From Nymphaea colorata (lineage: Eukaryota; Streptophyta; Magnoliopsida; Nymphaeales; Nymphaeaceae): a stretch of 64,000 nt of DNA. Below are positions 30,801 to 42,551 of this stretch, one piece after another. Numbering within the stretch: position 1 is the stretch's first letter; each line of letters opens with the position of its first letter. The stretch spans positions 20,989,934 through 21,053,933 of the forward strand of contig NC_045138.2 in assembly GCF_008831285.2 (NCBI RefSeq), given 5' to 3'. The notes under the pieces were generated by a model that was not told the origin of the DNA, searched no databases, and was given only the letters and a program-made list of their open reading frames with translations. A program made the translations under genes and the position numbers.

Positions 30801-33800
30801 TAGCAATGTATAGCAGCCAAAAGATTATGTTTAACTTCTCCCAATTTTGGCCCCCTTAAATATGTAAAAATTCCTCCACATTCTTCGATCCCAGCAGACT
30901 CAGGATTCATGGTTCCCGCGTTGTTTTTGTGTCCAGCTGAAAAGGATACAGGCTGCACATGAGAGGCTTGTCCAGATGCAGCAAAATCAGAGCCAAAGGA
31001 TAATGATGATGCTTTGCTTCTCTCGGAAGTAAATGGATTACTATTAGGCACCTCTCTATTTTCACTCTGCAGATGCAAACCTTCTGAAATACCAGATTGA
31101 TAGGAACTGGAACCATAACTATTTTCTGAAGACTCATGAGATGATTGATGTGGGCTTCTAACTTGTGATTTTCTACTCAGTTTCCTTCCACAAGCAAAAG
31201 AAGTTACATCTCCAGTGCTGGAGCTTGCACTATTACCACTACTTGCTCTGTCACTTTGGCAGCTGCAATTCATCAAAGAACACATGCTACAATTTTGCTT
31301 GAACTGACCTAACTTCTTCTTTAGCCTTTTGACCTCTTTAAAAACCTCTGTTGGCATAGTCAGGTCAGGTTGATGAATAGGCCTTTGTGGTTGCTCTAAT
31401 TCTTCCATGCCCTTCGTCCTATGGTATTCGACATACACATCTCCAACAAGCATCCAAGCCTTGGCCCAGAAAAGACACTTGGAGTTACTCTGATCAATAC
31501 TAGGGCCACTACTACCGGAATTGCATTTGGAGATATTTGCAGTTCTTGACAAGGAAGAGTTCTGTTCATTTCTTATATCATCATAGCTTACTCGACTATG
31601 TGCCTTGCTTCCTATGGACGAGACAAACTGAACGTCATCCAAACATGGAGGCATAGACCCATATACAGAACATGCTAATTCCACGACTTTTAGAGTCTGA
31701 AGCAATTGACCATCTTCTTTATATGAATCTCCAAGAGCTAAATATGACTCTCCAAGCAGAAGAACAAGCTTCCACAACTTATGGTCCATTTTTGATCTAG
31801 GAAGCCACTCACGTATGTCACAGACTTCAATACAATCAGCTTCACCACAAGTGCATATAGAAAATTGATGGACACCTGGAGCCACGTCTGGAATCTCCCT
31901 GCCTTGATCATCCAACTTCCCTTCAGCATTTTGAAGCTGTCTTTTCCACCTAAGGGACTTAATAGCCTGAGAAACATGATGAATTGCAGCTAATTTGGAA
32001 GAAATTGGATCAGAAATGGCATGAAACAATTGCTGAGTTGCTGGGACATGACACATGGCCAGACTTTCAGTTCTACTTGAATCAGGTGTTGCTGTAAGAC
32101 CAGCTTCCAGGTTCACCTGAGAAAGGTCTGATGTTGAACCATGATGAACTGCAGATTCTTTGGTTGAAAGATTACCATCCACATAGTATGATTGTAATTC
32201 ATCATCAATTATTAACTTAGATGCTACTGAAGAAAGTTTTGATGACTCATCTTCCATGTCAGTTACTGTAGCTCCGTATTCCAGTGTAGGTTCCATTGTC
32301 AAATCAAGCTCCTTGTGGCAATTCAAAATGAGCCTTGCAAATTGTTCATGTGCATATGCACGAATGACCTAATGAGAATTTAAGCAAGGAAAAGTCAGCA
32401 TCACAACTTGTTATTACAAAAGCTTTTAACATGAATATAAAAGTGAACTAACAACAAAATGTTTGCTATAACACATACAAACAACCGCCATACCAGATGC
32501 TCTCGGCTATCCAGAAACTCCAAGCACTTTTTGAACAGTTTAGCACACTTTGTTCTATTATCATGCACCTGCATCATTCAACAGCATTCACCAGCACAAG
32601 GTTATAAAAGCAGTAGCCACATTGCAGAAGAGAGAGAGAAAAAGAGAGTGAGAGAGAGATGTACCTTCGAAAGTGATAGTCTATGTGCAAGACGATAAAG
32701 AAGGGTTCCAAGTGAAAAAAATGGATCTTGTCTCCCTTTATTCATAAAAGTTGGAAGGGAGCTACACCCTTGATCATGGTCATCAGATGCATGGCTTTTT
32801 GGTATAACAGAAAGATCAAAAAGCTGAATTATGTCCTCACCAGCACTTTTAAACAGCTGTCATATAAATCATTTCAGAAGGATAGTACAAATGTTAGCAA
32901 TAATACCACATTAAATTATGGTTGCAAAAGGTAACATGAACAGATAAACATAAAGGTCTGAGACATGTACCCAGTAAGAGCCAGGATCATGCTTACAATT
33001 ATCCTGGAGAAACCTTAGTACAGATAGACCATTTTGTTGGACAACTTGAGGATGAAAGGTAGTTGTTCCATCTTCTGATATGCCCTTCAGTAGAAATACA
33101 TCCTCAGTTTTTAGAAGTTCATAGCCCTGAACTACACCATTTCGATGATAACAAATGGCCAATTCAGGGACACTAGCCATCACATTATCTAGCCAGGCTT
33201 CAAGCCACATTAGTGGAGTTATCTGACAAAAGAAACAAACTACTTAGCTGAAACAGTATAAGCAGTTTAACATAAAACAGTGAAAAGAAATTACTAACCT
33301 GGCGACTGACATCCCACAAATGCAAACTCACAGCAGCATATTTTTCATTGCTAAAGAGAAGAAGGTCACTGCCCAGAAGCATGCGAAAGTTCTGGAACTG
33401 CCAAAAAAGGACTCTTAAAAAAGCATCATTAGTGAGCCTTCTATGCTTCTCTGGCTCATGTACTGGAGACCTGCCAGTTTCATCAACTTTCGAAGCTTTC
33501 TCAAGGGCATCACATCTCTTATTCTGCTGGTCGCCCCAAATAGTATTATCATGGTTTCCCTGTGAATAGTCCGGAAGGCCATCAAAGCCAGTCTGCTGAC
33601 TACCAGCAGCATTCCCATAAAGAAATCCAGAGTTACCATAGTCTGTAGAAGTTCTTGAAGAAACACAAGAACCTTCCCCAGGTTTAAACTGTCCAGGTAA
33701 GATACTAGGGCTTGGACTTTCCTCAGATGGCATAAACTGCGAAGGAGGGCAATCACAAGCCTCTGCTCTGACAGAATGCATTGCAAAGTTTAGGAAAAGG

Positions 33801-35098
33801 GAAGGGTCCATGGCTTTTGGTTTGTCCTTTTTTCTTCTAGACATCTTTTCTCCTTCTTCCACATCGGGACTGCAATCAACCGCTAGTTAGAAATAGATTA
33901 CAAACAGTAGCTACAGACAGACAAAGGAAAGTGATGTACCCAGCATTGAGAACAAGTGTCTGTCCAATGCGATGCACTGCAATAGATAGCCGAGCCTTCG
34001 AGTAAGGAATCTTGAAGATTTGCTTTAATATGTCTGCAGGAGCTATGACATCTATTTCATCTCCATACTCAGCAAGCCCAGACACAGCAAGTGCCTCACA
34101 TTTTCTTGCAAGATTTTGACTGATCTGACCACTTCCCAATTGTAGCTCTGCATGTTTCATGTAAAGAATCAAGACAGTTTTATTGCAGAGCAACAAAATA
34201 GAAAGCTAAAGACAGAATCAACAGTTACAAGATAAAAGTAATTAACAACCTCAAACTATGCTTCTTTTCAGAAAAGAAATGCTAAAGATGGATTCCAGAG
34301 GACATCATAGTTTTATATCACTGCAGTTTCTGTGACATAATAAACACATCTTCAAGATTTGAAACCTGCCCTTTACAGTGGAGCATGAACAAAGTTTTGT
34401 TTTTATACGTATGTACTGGTCTGCAAATAGAACACAAAATATGTGCATGCAAAAGATGGTCTAAAACGTTTTGAATTAATGTGAAGCACAATGCTGATTA
34501 TCTTGTCTTCTTCCTTCCATAACAAGCAATCTTACCCTGTGAAGCTGATGGTGTGATATTATTACTGCATCAAACGTCATTTTTGACCAATTATTGGAAC
34601 CAGAAGTCTTCATTATTTCTTAACAAGAATCTTGCCATATGATGCCAATGATGTGATATAATTATTGCATCAAATGTCATCCAACCAATTATTGGAATTT
34701 CATTTCATGCTGCACTGTCTTTCACATATAATTTTGAGATGTGTAGATCATATAAAAGTGTAGGATATTCTTTAATTCTAGTGAAGGAGAAATGGCTAGT
34801 CTATTTCAAATAATGTATGTAGAAAACCAATTACTGGTAGGTTGTGACTTGTGAAGAATGATAGCCTGAACAGCCAACTAAATGCAACGGCTTCATAACT
34901 AAAGGTCAGACAGCCTTTTCACTTGCTGTATTGATCCCAAAACAAGATTGACCCAGCAAAACCGGGGAACATGACAATCATGACAGAATTTTATGATACT
35001 AATCTGTGATTATTGTACGCAGGGTGGGCATCGGGCCTCGGCCCAGGCCAGGCCAAGTTGGGCCTGGCCCAGTTTTATTTTAATAAACAAATTCAAAG

Positions 35099-35168
<70 letters not shown>

Positions 35169-38100
35169 TAAAATTAAAAAAATTATCGGCCCAAACCCGA
35201 TCCAATGCTTACCCTTAATTATCATAATGCAGACTATGCAAGGCAGTCGGCCATTTTTATTCAAGTTCCAGTTCTAGAGATGATTTAGAAATTTTCCTTA
35301 GATCATGAAATTTGGAAGAAGAAATTTGTATAACGAAGTATGGTAATAGAAACTTGTCAAAAGTTCTTTTAGAAAAATCACAAATCTTGGACATGAAGAG
35401 GTTGAGGTCCATAATAAGAATTCTAAAATCGGCAAATCAAGAACAATCAAATGTAACCTTGGTTGCAACCCTTGGACCAGTCAACTAGTTGTCCAAGTTG
35501 GCAGACAGTCGATTAATCCATGGGCATAAAAACTGGTAGACCAGTTCTATAGTATAGACTACTTACTAGCGACTAACTTAGTCAACTAGCCAAGGACTGC
35601 ATCCTTTTTCGCATGTTTCTCTTTTGTTTACATAGTTTTTCCTTTTTTAAAGAAAAAAAAACCTATGTCACGTGTCAGAGGGTGCGGGTGCTAGTGCGGT
35701 GAGGATATATATATTTAGCTGCAACAACAAACAAATTGCCTCTTTTTCCATTGAAGCATTAACAACATAGCTTGTTAATCACTGATTGCTATTTTTATTG
35801 CTTATTAACAATTTTTTTGTTAGTTTTGTTGACTGCAGACAATTATATATGTACATAGTAGACGGCCGTTTTCAGCTCTCTCTCTCTCTCTCGCTATATA
35901 TATATATATAGTAGACGGATCCATCTACCTCTGTGGTTGCCTTTCTACATTTGTGTCGCTAAAAACAGTCACAAAAGATGCACTGACGACGGCTAGTTGT
36001 TTGGCCATGGTTTGTAGCAACGGAATGCATCTTTTGCAATAGTTTTTTAGCGACACAAAATAAAGAAGCAACCATCCAACCACTGAGGTAGCAGATTATT
36101 TCAATTTTCCTATGTGTGTGTGTGTGTGTATGTATATGCACACAAAACAGAGATTTCTCCACCCATCCCAAGGAATCTAGCATTGGGTTACTCTAGACTT
36201 TAGTTCTTGTGTTTATTTCTACATTTTTTTATTGACTATATCTTTGAAGAGCAACTTGGTTCCACCAAATGCACCAATCTCTTGGCAAAGGTCACGTCAC
36301 GTTAATGCTGAGTGTTCCTTACAACAGAATAGATCAACCCAGTTCCCATTCCTTTTCTATGCACTCACTTGGTATCTCTGACATAGAAAGAAGGATGTGA
36401 TGGGAGGGAAGCAGCCCTACTCTCTGTCTCACAAATAATTTCACTGACATCTCGCATTCACACCCTTTATTTGGCTGCCATCAGGATTAGTTGTAGATAT
36501 ATTAGTCTTTTTGGGTTCACCACCAATTATCTCCCTCTATGAAATGTTGTTGTGGTCAACATATGGAATATGCCACTTAGTAATTTCTAGCTCACTGAGG
36601 GTCAGAACCTCTGAAATAAACAAAGGACTTCATTCTGTGACTCCATGATTTTGCTCCGAATGCTCCAAACAAGGTAAAGCTTGAAGTTATTTTCTGTACT
36701 CAATTAACTTCTCCATGTGTCTAGTCGGGTGGACACCGGCCAGACTTCCAACCAAATCCCCCCAAAAATCACACGTGTACTGCATAGGAAGGAAGCAGTC
36801 GAAGTCTATTCATACTTGTGAATAAGCCCCTCATGTATTTTATGAAGCACCTTTAATTGATGCAGCGGCACCTTCATCACGATTAAGTTACCATTTTTCT
36901 ACTTGACAGGTCACCAATCAGGATCCGACCACTTTTTCAGTCTCTTGTAGGCCCTCCCCAAACATGTCCTGGCAAAGTAAGTGGTGTCTTCCCAATTCTT
37001 AGTGAACTGGTATGAAGTGCCTTATAGGCTGCTAAACATTGTATGGCATTAGGGATGATTGCCAATATCAAGCTTAAAAGAGCTGATGTCTCACTCTTTG
37101 GCGGTTTTAGTAGGGCCACGTCCAAGAGATGCACCAGGTCCCTAAACCCCCAAAACACTACCTCCCTCTTCCTGTTGTCTTCCAGTTTCCCTCCCCCTCC
37201 ATCTGCACCAACCTTTGACAGCCTGCTCCAGCCCCAAGGAACAGGCTGAGCTTTTCGGTGGACGGTGGAAAATTTTCATTAAGGTATGTAATATTCTTTT
37301 TTCATTATTTTTTATTTTTGTTTATTTGAATGTTTGTTCAGACTTTTTTCTCCTACCGTTTCTGGCATTTTAGAACTGGTTGTTTCACTCTCTCACCTAT
37401 TTTTTTCTCTCCCCGTTTTTTCTTTATTTTTTCCTCTCCACAACCATCCTCAACCCAGGACAGGATCCTAGGGAGGGGAAAAGACCTGAACTGAAATTGG
37501 TGCTATATTCGGATCTAATGTTCAGTATCTCTTCATATGCATCATATTGTCCTTATCCATCAATGTGGCCTTCATCCTCATGGCACATGTTCGTATCTAG
37601 TACTGAGTTTCAAGCAACATATGCTAAAAATATAACAAAAATTTTCATGATTCGGATGCATTAATACATTGTAGTGTTCTAAAGATATCTCAAAAGAGTT
37701 TCAGAGTCAATATTGTCCTGAGCTAAAAGCCAATCCAGAGTTTCTGCACTCATAAACAATACAACAGATTAGATTGCCTTAATAAAAGCAAACAACTCCA
37801 TCTCTAAAATCCAATGCAGGTAGGCAACTCTAAATTGAATTGGTGTTCTGCAAGTACACGAAGTGGTTTACAGCCAGGTAGTACTAAATATTATTTGAAA
37901 CCCATCGTTGTGTAAAATAAGAACATCATTATCACAGATGTCGCGGTTCGCGGTTCCAAACAATAAACTAACAGAGTATGCTTTATCGAAACTAACAGTG
38001 AAACTGCCTGCAGGAATTTAATGATTGAATTCAAGAAAGTAAAAAATTCACAAAAGCTGCTAAACCGAACCCAATTTAAAACAGAAAAGAGACTCCGAAA

Positions 38101-38542
38101 GTCCTGCTATGTATCAAACTTCACATGAAACACAAGCACACGAGACAAACGGGCGACGATGGCTCCATACCTCGGTCGCATCCGGCGAAGACCTTGTGGG
38201 GGAAATTCGGTAGCAGAGGGAGGTCATTGAGGTCCGTCTCCGTCGGAATCAGCCGGTATCGAGGCGCCACCACCCTGCAAAGGGAAAATCAAATCACGAT
38301 TCACAGAAAAGAAACCGACAATACTGACTACACACATCAGGGGCGGGACTGAGAAGATGATAATGATAAAGATGTGATGATTACTTCTTCTGTGAGACCG
38401 GGGAAGGGACGAGAGCAGAATGGAAAGACTGGTCAGTGGGAACGTGGAGAGTTCCGCAGATGAATCCACCGACGGGCTTCGGCTTCATCACCTCCAGCGT
38501 CCCTACGCATTGTAACGCCTCCCCTGAACCCTCTCCCCCCAT
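27822..38542 (-). CDS. EDRF1-like TPR protein (9 exons, 1,452 aa)
   Basis: Large conserved eukaryotic protein related to erythroid differentiation-related factor 1; its biochemical role in plants is unclear. Exons in coding order: 38542-38385, 38274-38171, 34147-33940, 33869-33299, 33222-32971, 32856-32665, 32568-32494, 32368-29876, 28127-27822. All phases join to 4,359 nt. Signatures: LQCVGTLEVMKPKPVGGFIC in exon 1, PRYRLIPTETDLN in exon 2, GDEIDVIAPADILKQIFKIP and RIGQTLVLN in exon 3, FLRVLFWQFQNFRMLLGSDL and EKYAAVSLHLWDVSRQ in exon 4, and WLEAWLDNVMASVPELAICY in exon 5. The big exon 8 (831 codons) has a CxxC cluster near residue 880 (CSMCSLMNCSC), a Ser-rich linker and TPR-like helices from about 1036 to 1350. 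The C-terminus ends MYELWAS. Intron 2 is 4.0 kb and carries a hairpin element and a TA array. The start at 38542 is the first ATG in frame with the conserved block. Confidence 0.92.
34525..34697. repeat. Imperfect direct duplication of about 75 bp
   Basis: Blocks at about 34525-34602 and 34625-34697 share AATCTT(A/G)CC, GTGATAT(T/A)ATTA(C/T)TGCATCAAA and ACCAATTATTGGAA. Confidence 0.75.
35021..35215. mobile_element. Small repeat with AGGGT...ACCCT ends and a central TA array
   Basis: It starts AGGGTGGGCATCGGGCC, continues with GGCCC/GGGCC-rich sequence, has a (TA)n core at 35104-35165 and ends CCCGATCCAATGCTTACCCT. The ends are imperfect inverted repeats, as in small non-autonomous DNA elements common in plant genomes. 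No clear target duplication. The class assignment is uncertain. Confidence 0.4.
35925..36091. mobile_element. MITE-like hairpin element
   Basis: A long inverted repeat. CTACCTCTGTGGTTG (35925-35939) pairs with 36077-36091, and TTGTGTCGCTAAAAAC with the bases that follow (35951-35984) pairs with 36024-36058, leaving a 39-bp loop. The arms differ at several positions. No target duplication was identified, so the superfamily is undetermined. Confidence 0.6.
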
Positions 38543-39526
38543 TCTTTCTTCTCCCAAGGGTCTGGAAATCCCTTCTCCTCCTCCTGCCTCGCTTATTGTT
38601 GCCGCTATCTCTGCCCGTTCAGCGCAAGCGGGCGAGTTGGCTGGCGTGTCTTAAACACGCCCTCCGTTCGAGTTTTGAGGGTGATATTATGATGATGATA
38701 TTGTCATATTGGAGAGTTTCGATCTGTGAATAAGAGTGCCGCTATGGAGGTCAATTCTTATATCCCTTTTCCCCTCTCCTCTCTCTCCCTGTCCCTCCCT
38801 CCCTCTCTCTCCTTGTCCCTGTCCCTCCCTGACTGCGGCGGAGATGGTGGTGGCGGTCGCTTTGCCGCTGCTCTGTTCAGCCTTCGCCGTCGCGGCGGTG
38901 TCTCTTTGACTGCCTTATGTGGGTCCCACAAAGAAGCGAATGGAACGTTCTGGACCATGGATACTGAACAGGTTTGGGTCCCACTCTCAACTTTTCTTGG
39001 TCCCGCGAAGTTGGTGTTTGAGTGCTCAAACCTCTATCATTCAAGTGTCTCACTCTAAAACATTCCCTTGATCCCTGGAAACTAGTAATCAGATTATGAT
39101 TGAATTTTACATTGATTTTAAACGAACATTAGTTTTCCCTATACATACCTTTTGACACAAGTCTGGAGAAAGTTGCTTCAATCGTATGAATGAATTTATT
39201 TGTTTTTAAGATTGCATTGTTTGTTCTAATCTTTGTAATGAATTTCATGGGAAGTTTAAGTTCCATGGATGTGGTAACAAGATTGGACATAGTTGTATCG
39301 AATTGCTTGGAAATTGATGAAATCGCTTGAACAGTGATGTGCATAGATGAAGATTGTTCCCTTCAAATATTGAACAAAGATGGAAAATCGTATGAAAACC
39401 ATGTTTTAGATAGAATACCTTCTTGTTATGTGTATTGCATTGGTTGTCCGTTGTTCTAGTCACGTTGCATGAGTCCAATGCACATCACATGAATTCTAGT
39501 TTGTAGGATTGTTCAAAAGGTATGTT

Positions 39527-39730
39527 GAAGCACGAGGTCCACCTATTATGTGTAGGTATTCGTGCGCTAAAGCACAAAATTTGTGCATTTTGTATGGGTG
39601 TTCATGTGTAATAGCACAAAGTCCACACACTTAGTGCAGGTGTTCGGGTGTTAGTGCGACAAAGCACAAAGTCCACACACTATGTGTGGAATTTGGTTGT
39701 TCCTACACCAAAGTGCAAAGTTCATGCACT
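39527..39730. repeat. Imperfect short repeats with the motif AGCACAAAGTCCACACAC
   Basis: At least three drifted copies of a unit of about 60-65 bp built on (G/T)TGTTCGTG / AGCACAAA(G/A)T(C/T)CA(C/T)(A/G)CAC. The periodicity is irregular. Confidence 0.5.
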
Positions 39731-39917
39731 CAGGGCGGAGCTAGAAATTTGAGAGGGACGAATTAAAGTTTCTAAATTTTAACACAAGCTGAAATGTTAT
39801 TTTTCAAAATTTTTATATAGGACAGTAAAATTTTCTAAATTTACATGTATTTTTTTTTTTTTAAATGAAGTGGAGTCAAGGCTCATGCAGGCCCTCCCTC
39901 CCTTGACTCTGCCCCTG
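39731..39917. mobile_element. hAT-type MITE with perfect 8-bp target duplication
   Basis: The 187-bp element starts CAGGGCGGAGCTAG and ends CTTGACTCTGCCCCTG, giving imperfect terminal inverted repeats of the CAGGG(G)C(G/A)GAG type. It is flanked on both sides by CATGCACT (39723-39730 and 39918-39925). The 8-bp duplication and the CAGGG ends fit the hAT superfamily. It has no coding capacity. Confidence 0.8.
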
Positions 39918-40810
39918 CATGCACTCTATGCGGTTGTTCATGCGATTATGATGATGATAACACAAAACATTTTGCCTCACAAGTTGTTTGATGTGATTCT
40001 TACTCCTAGCAAGGGCATGACATTTAAGTTGCACACAGAAGCATATTAAGTTTTGTATAGAATATTCCAATGAATCAGAAGTTCTGACAAACAAGTGGTA
40101 GATAGTATTATTGGATCATGCATACGGCTATATCACAAGTTAAGAATATTTTGGCCAATGAATCAGGAAGAATCCAACATGTCTTATTTAAACATGAACA
40201 ATTATATGCTCATCAGAAACAAGTTATGAAAAGTTATTACAAGAAAGATTTCAAAATTTTGTTGGGTTATTTGAAGCGAGATGAAAACAGGAAAATTTTA
40301 ATATGCAATTTTTTCATCTTTTGGTCTTTAATATTTATTTCAATCTGATATCCCATTGGTTGAATAAGTTTCGTTTTCTTAGCGTCGTGGATATGAAGAC
40401 CTTCTGGTTTAACTTTAACTCGCAATGGACAATTTTCTTCGGTTAGTCCGCATTTTAATTTGGAGCTTGAGCTTACAAGATGCGTCTATGAGGATAAAAT
40501 TTATGAATTTGTATACAATTACAACATCTACGTGATTATATTACAAGCAAATATTGACTCTTGAAGCATAAATCGTGTAACCAAATGACAAAAAATAGGA
40601 TGGATCAGTTTTACAATCCAATGCATAAGAGGAAAAAGGCAAAGCTCATACCCATGGTCAAAATACATGTTCTTCCTTTCCTTTACTCTATTAAGCATAT
40701 AAAACTCTTTACACAGATCACTTTTCAGGTGAGTGAGCATGAGAGGTCCACTCCAACAGCCTTTCAAGCTGAATGTTGTGTCCCATAAAACGCTTAGTCG
40801 GTAGTGCCGA

Positions 40811-40930
40811 CATAAATCAAACTAGAAAAATAAATCAAACTAGAAAAATGTGTTCTTTATATGTTCTTAACCTGACCGGTTACGCTATGTGCCCACATAA
40901 ATCAAACTAGAAAAATGTGTTGATGTGACC
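40811..40930. repeat. Local repeats containing AAATCAAACTAGAAAAA
   Basis: The motif occurs three times (about 40814, 40833 and 40898). The second and third copies are each followed by TGTGTT and a related (G/C)ACC(G/A)GTTA(C/T)GC block. Confidence 0.7.
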
Positions 40931-41197
40931 AGTTATGCATCATTTTTCACCGCATAAAAGTTGGAATTTTTCTTTTTTTGATTTAGAGTAGGAGTGCCGA
41001 GTTTTGGAAATCTCACTACATGAAAGCAGAAGCAGAGTATCTTTGATGCAAAGAGGCAACTGTCACAAATGGTGCTTCGGTAATCGCAGAGGTATGCTCT
41101 TTTACTTTCGACTTGGGCAATGCGCAAATCCGGAGGGAGCTTCGTCGCTTTGGAGAGAGAGAGAACAAATTTTGTTTTCCGACTCGTTGTCTCTCTG

Positions 41198-41452
41198 ATG
41201 AGATCCCGCAAATCTGGACTTTCGACTCGTTGTCTCCCTGATGAGATCTCAGCTCAGCCATTCGACTTTGCCTTTCATCCGCAACTACCCCCGTCGTCAC
41301 CTTCTCCTTTCCCGTTTCGCGTCGTCCACCACCACTCCCCTATCATGGCTGCCAATACCCAAAGAAACAACCCCAAGAACGGGAGCTCAGACACACAGAA
41401 TCACGAACAAGGACGTCCTGAGGTCCCTCTCCGACGAGACCCACCTTCCTAA
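41198..41452 (+). promoter_or_regulatory. Overlapping upstream ORF of the PPR gene (84 codons)
   Basis: An ATG at 41198 lies in a near-copy of the sequence around the PPR start codon, 43 bp upstream (CGACTCGTTGTCTC then CTGATGAGATC in both). Because 43 is not a multiple of three, this ATG opens a different frame that runs over the true start and ends at 41452. If it is in the mRNA leader, it would reduce initiation at 41241. The transcription start is unknown. Confidence 0.5.
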
Positions 41453-42551
41453 AATCATCCAAATCTTCAAGAAAGCCGCCAAGCAAAAGGGTTTCAAGCA
41501 CGACTACCCGACCTATAGGCTCATCATCAACAAACTTGGCCGCCAGAAGAGGTTCAGGGCGATGGAGTTGTTTATAGAGAGGATGAAAAGCGAGGGCGTA
41601 ACCTGCGATTCCGGCGTTTTCGGCGACCTTATCGAAATCTACGCCGAAGCGGGCTTGCTGGATCGAGCCGTGGAACTTCTCTACAGAATTAGGGATTTTG
41701 GCTGTGATTGCTCGGAGAGGGTTTTCACAAGACTCCTTGAATCGCTCGTTCAATCAGATCGGCTTGATTCGGCTAGAGCTTTGTTCATGGACGCTCACCG
41801 GCTGGGGTACGACCCAAAGATTCGAAACGTTATGGCACTTGTTAGGGCATGTTGTGAGAAGGGGAGTGTGGACTCTGCCATTGAGCTTCTTGAATTCATG
41901 GCGCTCAAAGGATGCGTACCAGACTTGCGTTGTTATGGTTTTCTAGTCTCTTGGTCCTGCTCCTTTAATCGATTCGACCTTGCACTCGGCATCCTGGATC
42001 AAATGAAGAATCGGGGAAGAGAGCCGGATGTTGTTGTGTATAACACGCTGATCAACGGCTTCTGTAGAAGTGGGGAGATCGATCGAGCGAATGAGATCAT
42101 CTCCAAAATGGAGTCTGCCGGAATTAGATCAGATACGATCACGTTCAATACAATGATGAACGGATTCAGCAATGCTGGATTGATCAGAGACAGTACGAGA
42201 GTTCTCGATTTGATGTTCCAACATGGCGTGGATGCTGATGCCGTTACTTTCACCACTCTGCTAAATTGTCTGTGCAGGCAAGGGAAGGCGAATGAGTTCA
42301 GAGTGGCTTTGGGGAAAATGTTGGTGATGGGTGTTGCTCCTGATGGCCCAATTCTAAACATCCTAATTGCTGAATTTTGCAAGAGAGAGATGCTGAATGA
42401 GGTTTGCTTCGTTCTCAGGGATATGATGTTAAATGATCGTGTACTGAATCAGAATAGTTGCAGGATTGTTGTGGATTCTCTTGGGGAATGCAGGGAGCTT
42501 GGTGGGTTATTAGGTATAGGATTTAAGAGGGGATGGGTGCCTCTGTCATAA
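41241..42551 (+). CDS. P-class pentatricopeptide repeat protein (436 aa)
   Basis: Intronless, as is typical of plant PPR genes. The first about 40 residues are rich in Arg, Ser and Leu with no acidic residues (RNYPRRHLLLSRFASS), a likely mitochondrial targeting peptide. From about residue 85 onward it consists of 35-residue repeats, for example VVYNTLINGFCRSGEIDRAN, ITFNTMMNGFSNAGLIRDST and VTFTTLLNCLCRQGKANEFR, giving roughly ten repeats. No E, DYW or SMR domain is present, so it is P-class, a group that binds organellar RNA for stabilisation, splicing or translation. The RNA target cannot be told. The start at 41241 gives the targeting peptide; an out-of-frame ATG precedes it at 41198. It has no close neighbours in its orientation. 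Confidence 0.88.
   Translation: MRSQLSHSTLPFIRNYPRRHLLLSRFASSTTTPLSWLPIPKETTPRTGAQTHRITNKDVLRSLSDETHLPKIIQIFKKAAKQKGFKHDYPTYRLIINKLGRQKRFRAMELFIERMKSEGVTCDSGVFGDLIEIYAEAGLLDRAVELLYRIRDFGCDCSERVFTRLLESLVQSDRLDSARALFMDAHRLGYDPKIRNVMALVRACCEKGSVDSAIELLEFMALKGCVPDLRCYGFLVSWSCSFNRFDLALGILDQMKNRGREPDVVVYNTLINGFCRSGEIDRANEIISKMESAGIRSDTITFNTMMNGFSNAGLIRDSTRVLDLMFQHGVDADAVTFTTLLNCLCRQGKANEFRVALGKMLVMGVAPDGPILNILIAEFCKREMLNEVCFVLRDMMLNDRVLNQNSCRIVVDSLGECRELGGLLGIGFKRGWVPLS

Larger units (their letters stand above)
34148..38170 (-). other. Intron 2 of the EDRF1-like gene (4.0 kb)
   Basis: Non-coding. It holds an imperfect 75-bp duplication (34525-34697), a TA-centred repeat element (35021-35215), a CT/TA microsatellite near 35875-35911, a hairpin element (35925-36091) and a GT microsatellite near 36113-36130. 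No gene was found within it. Confidence 0.75.
38543..41197. other. Divergent intergenic region between EDRF1-like and PPR genes
   Basis: No supported coding frame. It holds a CT-rich tract at 38765-38830 (possible leader or promoter of the minus-strand gene), an array of short imperfect repeats at about 39527-39730, an hAT-type MITE (39731-39917) and a local duplication at 40811-40930. Confidence 0.65.

Noticed and set aside
29840..32326. The 828-codon minus-strand frame as a complete gene
   Set aside because: It starts and ends inside a spliced exon (32368-29876). Its first Met is internal and its last codons run past a GT donor. It is exon 8 of the EDRF1-like gene.
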